Assembly: GCA_016933095.1 (NCBI GenBank) | Contig: JAFGBP010000011.1 | Location: 1 to 53,643 of the forward strand | Source: Candidatus Woesearchaeota archaeon | Lineage (GTDB): Archaea; Nanobdellota; Nanobdellia; Woesearchaeales; SM23-78 | DNA length: 53,643 bases | Direction: 5' to 3' | In this document: piece by piece, positions 16,325-24,288 of the stretch | How positions within the stretch are numbered: position 1 is the first letter of the stretch | Layout of the letters: the number at the start of each line of letters is the position of its first letter | Program-made: the position numbers and the translations under genes | The notes under the pieces: model-generated | Database searches by the model: none | What the model saw: only the letters and a program-made list of their open reading frames with translations | What the model was told of the DNA's origin: nothing

Positions 16325-16449
16325 GCGAATTGTACCTGCAGGCCGTTTATAAATCTTGTTGTTGTGTGACTACGTCATAATGGTTATATTTTCTTAACGT
16401 TCGCTGATGTAGACTTTTTTTCGTATATCTTGCTTAGTCAGAAAATAAT

Positions 16450-18084
16450 TCACTTTTCCAACTTCATGTATGTCCCGCCTGGTCTGAAACGCCTTCGCTT
16501 TTCCAAAGTAAGGTATTCATCATAGATGTGGGATTCATTATTTTGGAAAAGCGAATACTCCTTTTTGTTATCGTTACTATCATTCATCTTACTAGTTAGC
16601 ATTGCGTCTAGTAGAATTTTTTCTAGTCGTTTTTCTTGTGAACGGTCAAATTCTTTTGCGCTGGGTCTTGACGCCGAATATACTGGTTGGCTTGCATGTT
16701 TATAGTTTTCATCGGCGCTTCTGTTCTTTCTAGAGGTGAAGACGTGATATAGTGCATTTCCGGTAAACCGTCCCCCTAATCCTCCACCCAATGCGCTGAG
16801 ATATGTCGCTAGTGCTATCATCGCTGGCTGAAAGTGAGGATGCGTTCCCTCTATAACTGTGTTTCCACAAAAAAGACTTGCTGTGATGGCGCCAATGGCG
16901 CCAAGGAATACGCTCGGGTACATTATCCAGTCTGGTGTTTTTTTATCATCTCTTGTTGTTTCCTCTGCTTTGGCAGCTGGCACGTCTTCTGCGCTGCTAT
17001 CAGGGTTCTCCTCTTGGATGGGCGTGGCTGAATTTACTATGTCATCTAATGCCTCTCTCGCATCATTGTACGTCGAGTACAGCTTCTTTCCCCTTAGCTT
17101 CGCGCTGATCCTTGTCAGGAGAGGTGATTTCTGCTCGTATCCCATCATCTTGAGAAGTATCTTCTTGAAATCTTTGTCTGATGGCAGCGCGTTTACCATC
17201 TTTACGTCGAGCTCTTTTCGCTTTTTCTCGTCCGACTCGTAGTCTGGGTGCTTTCCGCTCATGGCGTAGACTGCTTTTCGGGCTTCAGCGTACAAGTCGT
17301 CAATCGGCAAGGGGTCAAAGGTTATCCTTTTGATGTAGCTGAGCGTTGCCCTGATTGATACTGTTGTCGTGTGGTTTCCGTCGGTTCGGTCCTTTAGTGA
17401 TAATCCATAGTCTGTGAGGTGGTAGTTTCCTTCTGCGTCAACTATGGTGTTGGTGGGTGCGTTGTCGTTATGCAGCATTCCGGCGCCGTGAAGCTTGGCG
17501 AGTTCTGTCAGGTCCTGTGCAAGCATCTTTCTTGTCTCTTCCTGAGTGAAGTTTCGGCCTGTGCTTCTTATCTTCTCTTCAAGGTTCTGTCCTTCTATGT
17601 AATCGGTTATGATTGTGAATCCGTGGCTGTAGTTCTCCTCGCGTCCTGTCATGATGTCCCTGCCCAGGATTGTGGCTGCTTTCCTTAGCCGATCCTCTAG
17701 CCTTTCGCGACGCTCAATTTGCTCTAGTGGGTTGCCATTGGTTTTGAACAGATCGAGAAATTTTATGGTTTTCTTCTTTCCAGAAGAATTGGTCGCCAGG
17801 ACTGTTATGCCTTCGCCTATTCCCAGGGTCTTGTTGACTGTGTACTTGCCAGAAGTAAGGGTTATCTCTTCGCCTTCCTGAAATGGCTGGTATTTTAGAA
17901 GCCTGTAGTTTTCAATGATTGATTTGGGGGTGGATTGGGTTGGTTTGGCCGTTGTCGCAAGTTGTGTGACCGTGTCATGTGCTGGGCTGATTCCTGACGT
18001 GGCTCCAAAAGTTGCCTTTTCTGTCTCATTTCCGTCCATTGCGGGTTTTTTTCCCGTTGCAAGCCTTTCCAATTGCTCTTCCAA
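16450..18084 (-). CDS. Eukaryotic-like Ser/Thr protein kinase domain with two C-terminal membrane segments
   Basis: Residues 80-340 are kinase-like: GIGEG glycine loop (88-92), a candidate Lys near 108, LHNDNAPTN in the catalytic loop (204-212, HND in place of HRD) and DYG (225-227) in place of DFG. Two hydrophobic segments follow near residues 395-440, then a charged tail. The substitutions are unusual, so activity may be atypical. The start is probably TTG at 18084 with AGGTGAAC upstream; no ATG fits the promoter. The promoter has the AGTGGTTAYAAA motif shared with three other loci. Confidence 0.78.
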   Translation of the reverse strand: MEEQLERLATGKKPAMDGNETEKATFGATSGISPAHDTVTQLATTAKPTQSTPKSIIENYRLLKYQPFQEGEEITLTSGKYTVNKTLGIGEGITVLATNSSGKKKTIKFLDLFKTNGNPLEQIERRERLEDRLRKAATILGRDIMTGREENYSHGFTIITDYIEGQNLEEKIRSTGRNFTQEETRKMLAQDLTELAKLHGAGMLHNDNAPTNTIVDAEGNYHLTDYGLSLKDRTDGNHTTTVSIRATLSYIKRITFDPLPIDDLYAEARKAVYAMSGKHPDYESDEKKRKELDVKMVNALPSDKDFKKILLKMMGYEQKSPLLTRISAKLRGKKLYSTYNDAREALDDIVNSATPIQEENPDSSAEDVPAAKAEETTRDDKKTPDWIMYPSVFLGAIGAITASLFCGNTVIEGTHPHFQPAMIALATYLSALGGGLGGRFTGNALYHVFTSRKNRSADENYKHASQPVYSASRPSAKEFDRSQEKRLEKILLDAMLTSKMNDSNDNKKEYSLFQNNESHIYDEYLTLEKRRRFRPGGTYMKLEK

Positions 18085-18124
18085 CTGCTGTTCACCTGTT
18101 TGTTGGAGTCATTCACAGGGAACG

Positions 18125-18154
18125 ATTTATAAATATTTCGATTTAGTAATCACT
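18125..18154 (-). promoter_or_regulatory. Promoter with AGTGGTTAYAAA motif (copy 2)
   Basis: On the minus strand: AGTGATTACTAAA, TCGAAA, TATTTATAAAT. It agrees with 1169-1197 almost base for base over 30 bases. It overlaps the 3' end of the next gene and drives the kinase-like gene. Confidence 0.65.
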
Positions 18155-18974
18155 TTGGAGTGGTCATCTTTCCAGCCAGCATCCCGCACGCCGCCTTGAC
18201 ATCCCTGCCCCTTGGCTCCCGCACGTAGCATATGAAGCCATGCTTCCTGAGAGCCTCCTTGAAGGACGCGACGGTCTCAAGGTTTGGCGGATGGAACCTC
18301 TCATCATTGGAATTGACAGGTATCAGGTTGATGAGCGACTTCTTCGGGACAAGCGCCGCGATCCTCTCTGCATCCTGAACAGCGTCGTTGAAACCCTTGA
18401 TCATCACATACTCGATCTGGAGGCGCCGCTTGCTTGGAAGCATATCATTGACATCATGCATGGCCTTCTTCAGTTCAGCCAGTGGAAAGCGCTTGTTGAT
18501 TGGCATGATGAGATTCCTCTGGTCGTCAGTTGTCGCGTTCAAGCTAATGGCGATGTTAACCTTCGTAGGCAGCAACAGCTTTATCTTATCGCACATCCCT
18601 GCAGTCGAGACGACGATCTTCCTGGAAGGAATGTCCTTCTCCTTCTTCACGCGCTCTATCGCATCAATGACATTCGGATTGTCGAGCGGCTCTCCCATAC
18701 CCATGAACACGACAGAGTCGATCCCTCCAGCAGTTCCGGGCCCATAAGGCCGGTCGATCTGTCTGAGGATCTCATCCGATGTGAGGTTCCGAACGAACTT
18801 CTTGCCACTCTCGCAGAACGCGCACCTCATTTTGCATCCTACTTGAGTAGATATGCAAAGGTTAGTCTTTGTCTTATGGGGGATGAGCACGCTCTCTACA
18901 AGGCAACCATCATCCATTTTATGCACCCTCTTGACAGTCCCATCGCTTGAAGAGAATTCCTTGACAATCTTCAA
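18150..18974 (-). CDS. RlmN/Cfr-like radical SAM enzyme
   Basis: CKMRCAFC provides the CxxxCxxC Fe-S/SAM site (about residues 48-55). LCISTQ just before it holds the Cys that resolves the methyl intermediate in RlmN, and AACGML near the C-terminus holds the methyl-accepting Cys. GGIDSVVFMGMGEPLDNP is also typical. The family methylates adenine C2 in 23S rRNA and some tRNAs. At 274 residues it is shorter than bacterial RlmN (about 350-390) and lacks the N-terminal RNA-binding domain. The start is a TTG with AGGTG upstream. Confidence 0.85.
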   Translation of the reverse strand: MKIVKEFSSSDGTVKRVHKMDDGCLVESVLIPHKTKTNLCISTQVGCKMRCAFCESGKKFVRNLTSDEILRQIDRPYGPGTAGGIDSVVFMGMGEPLDNPNVIDAIERVKKEKDIPSRKIVVSTAGMCDKIKLLLPTKVNIAISLNATTDDQRNLIMPINKRFPLAELKKAMHDVNDMLPSKRRLQIEYVMIKGFNDAVQDAERIAALVPKKSLINLIPVNSNDERFHPPNLETVASFKEALRKHGFICYVREPRGRDVKAACGMLAGKMTTPK

Positions 18975-19007
18975 TTTAGCACCTGTGGCCGCACCACGCT
19001 CTATAAT

Positions 19008-20027
19008 CTACGTCTTCTCGCAGACAACAGCCAATCCGTCGAAATCAAAGAGCACCACTTGGCGGTTTCCGTCAAGGCCCTGCTCAAAGCCCTTCCTGAC
19101 GTTCCAATATTCTTTAGGATCGACCTCGAACCTGATCACTACGCTGGCGGCCTTGCATTTCCTAAGCTCTGCCTTGACGGCGCGAGGATCATCCTTGCAT
19201 GTTCCCAAGACCCTGTAAGAGCTCCTGAAGAACGGGCTCTCTGCTTTCTCCTTGCTGGTCATGAACGCGAACTTGCCTTCATGCACGACTTGAGTCTTGG
19301 TCTCCTGGCACAGCTCTGGCAGGAGACCTGCCTTGTGCACAGCACCGTCCACCTCATAAAGGTATTTCTGGGGGCTAGCAGCCCTTTGAAGCGCCGCGCT
19401 TTTATCCTGCAAAAGAACTGCTCTTCCTGGAAGCACGACGGCGCTCTTCTCGCATCTCTTAAGCGGTCCGAAGTAGAGGGTCAGCCGGTTAAGCTTTCCA
19501 TCCACCGACGCGTATTCCCGCTCGCAGTTGAGCGGCACGTCCTTTATCTGAGGAGGGAACTCGATCGCGATCCTGTCTGTTATCTTCTCATAAGTTTTCA
19601 GGAAAGTGTATATGTTCGGCCTTATGCTCTCGACCTTGCGGGAGTCCTCTGTCGTATCCCTCTCAGGATCCAGGAAGATCGCTTCGCAGTCATTGCATTT
19701 CTCCACCATCTCAGGGCTCAGTGCATCTCCCTCAAAAAACTCGATGTTCCTGAACTTCAATATCCCTGCATTTTTCTTTGCCTTCATTATTTTTGATCCG
19801 TCAATATCGATCCCTATGACGTGCCTGCACTTCTTGCGGAAGCTGAAAGACTGAAGGCCTATACCGCACCCTATGTCTGCGATCCTCTCGCACGCAAGCC
19901 TTGCCGCCCTCCAATCAGCGACTAACTCATTCGTAGCCCACCGAAGGTCATCCTTGGAATGCTTGAGCCTTGATGATTGGGAATGCTTGAGCCTTGCCGA
20001 CTGGGAATGCTTGTCTGTCTTGACCAT
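19008..20027 (-). CDS. Class I SAM-dependent methyltransferase with THUMP-like C-terminal domain
   Basis: The SAM-binding motif IADIGCGIGLQSF and the acidic GIDIDGS and FLDPERD motifs define a class I methyltransferase; the second half resembles the THUMP-like domain found in such proteins, so RNA is the likely substrate. The frame extends to 20102, but a TATA (AATTTAAAAATG, about 20047-20058) predicts a leaderless start at the ATG 20027 (MVKTDKHSQ). Just after the start two 24-bp tandem units encode RLKHSQS-type repeats. Confidence 0.78.
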   Translation of the reverse strand: MVKTDKHSQSARLKHSQSSRLKHSKDDLRWATNELVADWRAARLACERIADIGCGIGLQSFSFRKKCRHVIGIDIDGSKIMKAKKNAGILKFRNIEFFEGDALSPEMVEKCNDCEAIFLDPERDTTEDSRKVESIRPNIYTFLKTYEKITDRIAIEFPPQIKDVPLNCEREYASVDGKLNRLTLYFGPLKRCEKSAVVLPGRAVLLQDKSAALQRAASPQKYLYEVDGAVHKAGLLPELCQETKTQVVHEGKFAFMTSKEKAESPFFRSSYRVLGTCKDDPRAVKAELRKCKAASVVIRFEVDPKEYWNVRKGFEQGLDGNRQVVLFDFDGLAVVCEKT

Positions 20028-20136
20028 AACCTTGATGGGTGTAAGAACATTTTTAAATTCTCTTATCCAGAGGCATCGATAAGGCACCTTAAGATACCTC
20101 ATGAAGATATTCCCAGATACTACAAGGCAGATTTAA

Positions 20137-21273
20137 ATGAAGGCAGAGACAAAACGTCGCAAGAAGATCATATTCCTAAGCTCTGACACTGGAGGAGGCC
20201 ATAGGGCTACCTGTGACGCCCTGATAACAGCGATAGAGAAGGTCTCCCCTGGAAAGTACGAGCTGAAACGAGTGGAGTTCTTTGAGAGAGGAAACCCCTT
20301 TATCAGCAAGTGCATATGCAAGTTTTATTCTTGGGTAATGAGCAGGTGCAACTGGCTCTGGGGGATGATTTATCACTTGTCAAATACCTGGCTGGTTTGG
20401 GCTGCAATCCAGCCATTCTACGGCGTGCTTCGCAAAAATATCAGGAACATGGTGGAAGAAGAAGATCCTGACCTTATAGTCTCTATACACCCTATGGTGA
20501 ATCAGCTGATGAGAAAAGTCCTTGGCAGCATGGAGCGCCAGATCCATTACGGCATAGTCACATCAGACCCTGTCATGCTTCACAGGGGGTGGATAGAGCC
20601 CAGCGCAGAGTTCATCGTGGTCTCAAGCCCGCAGGCAGAAGAACGCGCCTTAAAGCTTGGAGCGCCGAAGGAGCGGGTGAAGCGCCTGGGCCTTCCCATC
20701 AACCCGATATTCTACGAGCACGATTTGGATAAGGAGCGCATACGAAAGGAGTTCGGGCTCAAGAAAGGACAGTACACAATCTTGTTCAGCGGAGGAGGGG
20801 ATGGTGGAGGAAAGATATTCCCCATAGTAGAGAAACTTCTCGCAGAGAAGCTTGCCATCCAAGTTGTCGTCGCGTGCGGCCGTAACGATGAGCTTCGCGA
20901 AAAGCTTTCAAAGATGGGTGTCGTGGCGCTTCCTTTCACCAAGAAGATGCACGAGCTCATGTGCGTCATAGATCTCATGGTGATAAAAGCAGGTCCTGGG
21001 ACAATAGAGGAGAGCGCGACCAAAGGTATTCCCATGATAATAACCAGCTACCTGCCGGGCCAGGAGGCAAGGAACGTCGAGTATGCCAAGTCGATTGGCA
21101 GGGCTTTCTACGAGCCTGACACGGCGGGCGCTGTCAAGCGAATAAAAGAAGAGTTACAGAATAAGGCGGGCAAGACAAAGCCTATTCCGAAGTCAGATGC
21201 GCCGGTCTACAGGATTGCAAAGTTCTTGATTTCCGTAATCGAGAAGAACCCTAAGGCGGCTAAGTATAAGTAA
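20137..21273 (+). CDS. GT28-type glycosyltransferase, MGDG synthase-like
   Basis: The N-terminus IIFLSSDTGGGHRATCDAL is the signature of monogalactosyl/glucosyl-diacylglycerol synthases; KAGPGTIEESATKGIP is the nucleotide-sugar binding motif of the C-terminal half. At 378 residues it matches the family. It is likely a peripheral membrane enzyme adding a hexose to a lipid head group, in an archaeon an archaeol-type lipid. It is divergent from the methyltransferase gene and 33 bases before cca. Confidence 0.86.
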   Translation: MKAETKRRKKIIFLSSDTGGGHRATCDALITAIEKVSPGKYELKRVEFFERGNPFISKCICKFYSWVMSRCNWLWGMIYHLSNTWLVWAAIQPFYGVLRKNIRNMVEEEDPDLIVSIHPMVNQLMRKVLGSMERQIHYGIVTSDPVMLHRGWIEPSAEFIVVSSPQAEERALKLGAPKERVKRLGLPINPIFYEHDLDKERIRKEFGLKKGQYTILFSGGGDGGGKIFPIVEKLLAEKLAIQVVVACGRNDELREKLSKMGVVALPFTKKMHELMCVIDLMVIKAGPGTIEESATKGIPMIITSYLPGQEARNVEYAKSIGRAFYEPDTAGAVKRIKEELQNKAGKTKPIPKSDAPVYRIAKFLISVIEKNPKAAKYK

Positions 21274-21306
21274 CATTTAAAAAAGGCATAACCCCTTTCT
21301 TTCCTT

Positions 21307-22557
21307 ATGAACACCACTGAGAGAGACATCCTAGTAATATCTGAGTCTGAGAAGAAGAGATTGACTCCTGCACATTTTACAGTGGCAGATGCTTCGGCCT
21401 TGATAAAGAAGATCAGCACCCTGCTGAAGAAGGCCAAGCTTAGGGCTTCATGTGTGCCGGGAGGCAGCTATGCCAAGGGAACGATGATCAAGGATAACTT
21501 CGACATCGACCTGTTCGTCAGGTTTGATCACTTTGCATATAAGGAGAAAGACATCTCTGCCATTTTGGGAGCTGCCCTGAAGCCGCTGAAGCCAGAGCTC
21601 GTGCACGGCAGCCGCGACTACTTCCAGCTCAAGAGGAAGAATATCTTGTTCGAGATAATTCCTGTCCTTAAGATAGATGATCACCGTCAGGCCCAGAACG
21701 TGACTGACATGAGCCCTCTTCATGTTGACTACGTCAAAAAGAAGATGACTGCAAAGATGGCGGATGAAGTGAGGCTTGCAAAGCAGTTCTGCAAAGGAGC
21801 AGGTGTCTATGGCGCTGAGAGCTACATACGGGGTTTCAGCGGCCATGTGCTTGATCTTCTCATAATCTTCTACGGGTCTTTTGAGCAGCTTTTGAAGCAG
21901 GCATCTGTCTGGGGTGAGAGGGTGGTCATAGATGTTGAGCATCACTGGAAGGATCCTCTTCGGTCCCTGAATGCTGCAAAGACTATTTCTCCGCTCGTCG
22001 TAGTTGATCCTATTCAGCCTGACCGGAATGCGGCGGCAGCAGTGTCTGAGGAGAGGTTCGAGGAGTTCAAGAGCCAGGCAATAGCGTTCCTGAAGAAGCC
22101 TTCGCATGATTTCTTCAAGGTGAAGAAGCTGAGCGTCAAGGATCTGAGGAAGAAGGCAGGCAAGGATTGGCTTCTTATCGTCAAGGCCAAGCCTTTGAAG
22201 GGGAAGGATGACATCGTCGGCACGAAGATTCTTAAGGTCCACGAGCACTTCGGGAAGCTTTTGAAGAAGCACGAGTTCAACGTTCTTGACTCTGGCTGGG
22301 AGTATGGCCCGACTTGCATGTTATTCTACATTGTGAGGAAGGAGAGGTTCTCAGATAAGAGGATCGCGATAGGTCCTCCGATATCTGAGCGTGTGGATGC
22401 TTCGAGGTTCGTGGCAAAGCATAAGAATGTCTTCAATCGGGACGGTCGCTTGTTTGCCATGGAGAAGAGGAAGTATAAGTCTCCTGACAAGCTGCTTAAG
22501 GATCTTTTCAAGGAGGATCATATCAAGGAGAAGGTGAAGGCCATCAGTTTGAGCTGA
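21307..22557 (+). CDS. cca: CCA-adding enzyme (tRNA nucleotidyltransferase), archaeal class I
   Basis: GGSYAKGTMIKDNFDIDLFV (about residues 53-72) holds the GS and DxD catalytic motifs of class I nucleotidyltransferases; the following region with RDYFQLKRKNILFEIIPV and the C-terminal domains matches archaeal CCA enzymes. Length 416 fits. It adds or repairs the 3' CCA of tRNAs. The tRNA gene in this window lacks an encoded CCA, so the enzyme is needed. A TTTAAAAAAG box about 30 bases upstream suggests a leaderless start. Confidence 0.92.
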   Translation: MNTTERDILVISESEKKRLTPAHFTVADASALIKKISTLLKKAKLRASCVPGGSYAKGTMIKDNFDIDLFVRFDHFAYKEKDISAILGAALKPLKPELVHGSRDYFQLKRKNILFEIIPVLKIDDHRQAQNVTDMSPLHVDYVKKKMTAKMADEVRLAKQFCKGAGVYGAESYIRGFSGHVLDLLIIFYGSFEQLLKQASVWGERVVIDVEHHWKDPLRSLNAAKTISPLVVVDPIQPDRNAAAAVSEERFEEFKSQAIAFLKKPSHDFFKVKKLSVKDLRKKAGKDWLLIVKAKPLKGKDDIVGTKILKVHEHFGKLLKKHEFNVLDSGWEYGPTCMLFYIVRKERFSDKRIAIGPPISERVDASRFVAKHKNVFNRDGRLFAMEKRKYKSPDKLLKDLFKEDHIKEKVKAISLS

Positions 22558-22607
22558 TTTGGGTGCGTGGATGGTTGCGATGCGCGCTTTTGCCTTGATT
22601 TGTTTGT

Positions 22608-23309
22608 CTATCTGAACTCTTCCGGACCCATCGGTTTTTTCTCATCCTTTGTGAGCTTCTTTCCTTTCTGTTCTCTCAGCTCTTTGTAGTATTTCCAGGC
22701 TTCGATGGCTACTGGTATCAGCGAGACTCCTATGATTATGAGGATGACGATCGAGAAGTTGTTCTTTATGAGCGGAATGTTTCCGAAGAAGTATCCTCCT
22801 AGCAGGAAGAGGCTGACCCAGGCCATCCCTCCTATGATGTTGTATGCTAGGAATCTAGGGTATTTCATGGCTCCGACGCCTGCAAGGAATGGTGCGAATG
22901 TCCTGATTATCGGGACGAACCTTGCTATGATTATCGTCTTTCCTCCGTACTTGTCGAAGAATTCTTTTGTCCTGTCAAGGGCTCTCCGGTCCAGCCATTT
23001 GTAATTGGTCTTGAAGACCTTTGGTCCTATGTAGTGGCCTATTGCGTAGTTTAGGCTGTCTCCCATGATGGCTGCGAGGGCCAGTATGATGAATATGAGC
23101 CAGAGTTTGAAGCTGCCCAAGGCTGCGAATGTCCCGACTGCAAACAGCAGGGAGTCTCCTGGCAGGTATGGTGCTATGACAACGCCTGTTTCAATGAACA
23201 GTACTAGGAACAGGATTGTGTAGCTCCATCCTCCGAACATCTGTATGATGGTGGCTAAGTGCTCATCGAGGTGGAGTATGATGTTGAAAAAAAGCGTGAT
23301 GATGTTCAT
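22608..23309 (-). CDS. DedA/SNARE-associated family membrane protein
   Basis: Several hydrophobic segments, FIETGVVIAPYLPGDSLLF near the N-terminus and the FDKYGGKTIIIARFVPIIRT motif identify DedA. The 233-residue length fits. Family members are membrane proteins tied to lipid flipping and envelope homeostasis. It lies beside the lipid glycosyltransferase gene, in convergent orientation. A TATA about 28 bases before the ATG suggests a leaderless mRNA. Confidence 0.9.
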   Translation of the reverse strand: MNIITLFFNIILHLDEHLATIIQMFGGWSYTILFLVLFIETGVVIAPYLPGDSLLFAVGTFAALGSFKLWLIFIILALAAIMGDSLNYAIGHYIGPKVFKTNYKWLDRRALDRTKEFFDKYGGKTIIIARFVPIIRTFAPFLAGVGAMKYPRFLAYNIIGGMAWVSLFLLGGYFFGNIPLIKNNFSIVILIIIGVSLIPVAIEAWKYYKELREQKGKKLTKDEKKPMGPEEFR

Positions 23310-23391
23310 TGCCTGCTTGTTCTGGCCTGTTGTTTATAAATTGTTTGTCCGTGTTCGATCGCGGCTTGAACACCTTATGTTACCTCTCTAG

Positions 23392-23420
23392 AGTGGTTAT
23401 AAAACCGAAAGCTTTATATA
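23392..23420 (+). promoter_or_regulatory. Promoter with AGTGGTTAYAAA motif (copy 3)
   Basis: AGTGGTTATAAAA, CCGAAA, GCTTTATATA in the order motif, BRE, TATA. The nearest downstream unit is the candidate structured RNA at 23441-23590, not a protein gene. Confidence 0.65.
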
Positions 23421-23440
23421 TAAGTACCACTATATAATGG

Positions 23441-23590
23441 TTATAAAATGGTTTTGGGGGGCGTGATACCTTGAGTATAACGCCCGTCCAAGGGTTGTAC
23501 GAGAGAGGTCGGTTAATTTCTCTACAAAACTCACCTCACCCACCCTTTTAACCCTTTTCGCTCTCTCGTACCAAACCCACCATTTTACCT
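23441..23590 (+). ncRNA. Candidate structured non-coding RNA, unknown class
   Basis: The region has no credible frame but strong pairing: TAAAATGGT (about 23445) with ACCATTTTA (near 23580); a hairpin GGGCGT-G-ATAC (23459-23469) with GTAT-A-ACGCCC (23475-23485); and GTACGAGAGAG (23497-23507) with CTCTCTCGTAC (23561-23571), extended by GGGTT/AACCC, enclosing GGTTAA/TTAACC. A strong promoter lies just upstream. It does not show the conserved cores of RNase P RNA, SRP RNA, 5S rRNA or box C/D RNAs. A mobile repeat with long inverted arms is an alternative. Confidence 0.5.
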
Positions 23591-23643
23591 TTTCTCAACT
23601 ACCACGAAAAACTTAGCTTCAGCTTTCTTTCACTGCCTCTCAA

Positions 23644-23732
23644 GCGCTGCCTAGCGTAGTCTTCTGTTCCCTTATACGATGACACCAGACTCGGCTGACA
23701 ATCCAAGAAGATAAGCGGACGAAGCGCAGCGC
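23644..23732 (+). repeat. Element A6, diverged member of the CCTAGCG repeat family
   Basis: GCGCTGCCTAGCGTAGTCT at the left and GGACGAAGCGCAGCGC at the right keep the family core, and GCGCTGC pairs with GCAGCGC. CAGACTCGGC inside resembles A1 and C1. Outer arms pair only weakly and I see no target duplication. Confidence 0.5.
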
Positions 23733-23797
23733 GACGCTGCAAAGACAGAGCTTACCGGATACTTTTATAAATGCCAGCCGATAACTCAAGCTCTAAC

Positions 23798-23941
23798 ATG
23801 AAATGCGACGTATGCGGCGCAAAAATCGAGACGACCTTCCTGCAAAAGGTGCTCGGGACCTACATCCGCAACGAAAAAGGAAAGAAGAAGCTCGTATGCA
23901 GCCAATGCCAGAAGAACGGCCGCATAAAAGAGCTGAAATGA
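23798..23941 (+). CDS. Zinc-ribbon protein, 47 residues
   Basis: The product MKCDVCGAKIETTF...KLVCSQCQK has two CxxC pairs separated by about 28 residues, a single zinc ribbon, with a basic tail. TATA TTTTATAAATG near 23763-23773 is about 28 bases before the ATG, so leaderless. It is probably a small RNA- or ribosome-associated protein; this is inferred from composition. The tRNA gene follows nine bases later. Confidence 0.72.
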   Translation: MKCDVCGAKIETTFLQKVLGTYIRNEKGKKKLVCSQCQKNGRIKELK

Positions 23942-23949
23942 TCCAACCT

Positions 23950-24052
23950 GCCTCCGTAGCATAGTGGTGGTGCAGCTGACTCGTAACGGCTTTTCTTATG
24001 AAAAGCTACGACAGAAATCAGCAGGTCGAGGGTTCAAATCCCTCCGGAGGCT
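23950..24052 (+). tRNA. tRNA-Thr(CGU) with 31-base intron
   Basis: The acceptor GCCTCCG pairs with CGGAGGC, the T arm GAGGG-TTCAAAT-CCCTC is canonical, and the anticodon stem is GCTGA/TCAGC. The mature loop is CTCGTA plus A, giving anticodon CGU. Between loop positions 37 and 38 lies a 31-base intron whose ends can form the bulge-helix-bulge splice motif (CTCGTA with TACGA). CCA is not encoded. Variable loop is five bases. Confidence 0.9.
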
Positions 24053-24132
24053 GTTTATAAGCGAAGCGTTAAACAGGCGAACGGAGGCCAAGAAATCGCT
24101 TCGTAATTTCTCTTGTCTTACTGGAGGCTGTT
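24046..24132 (+). repeat. Direct repeat of the tRNA 3' end
   Basis: GGAGGCTGTT occurs at the tRNA 3' end (24046-24055) and again at 24123-24132. The 67 bases between contain CGAAGCG...CGCTTCG inverted repeats. This looks like a tiny integrated or deleted element at the tRNA, but the repeat is short. Confidence 0.35.
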
Positions 24133-24288
24133 GATTAATTGTACAATTCCTTTTCAATGTTTGGTAGGATTTTATGGCTGGGGTTTTGAACTTAAAAATT
24201 CCATTTTTCTGTTTGGCGTACGGCATTTATCCTGGCAGCTCTGTTTTAAGCATACATTTATATAGCTTGTTTTTTTATCTGTTATTGT

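Noticed and set aside
23441..23590. RNase P RNA, SRP RNA or box C/D RNA
   Set aside because: Conserved core sequences of these RNAs are not seen and size is wrong for the first two.
23996..24226. Open frame on the minus strand across the tRNA
   Set aside because: Antisense of the tRNA-Thr gene and its flank.
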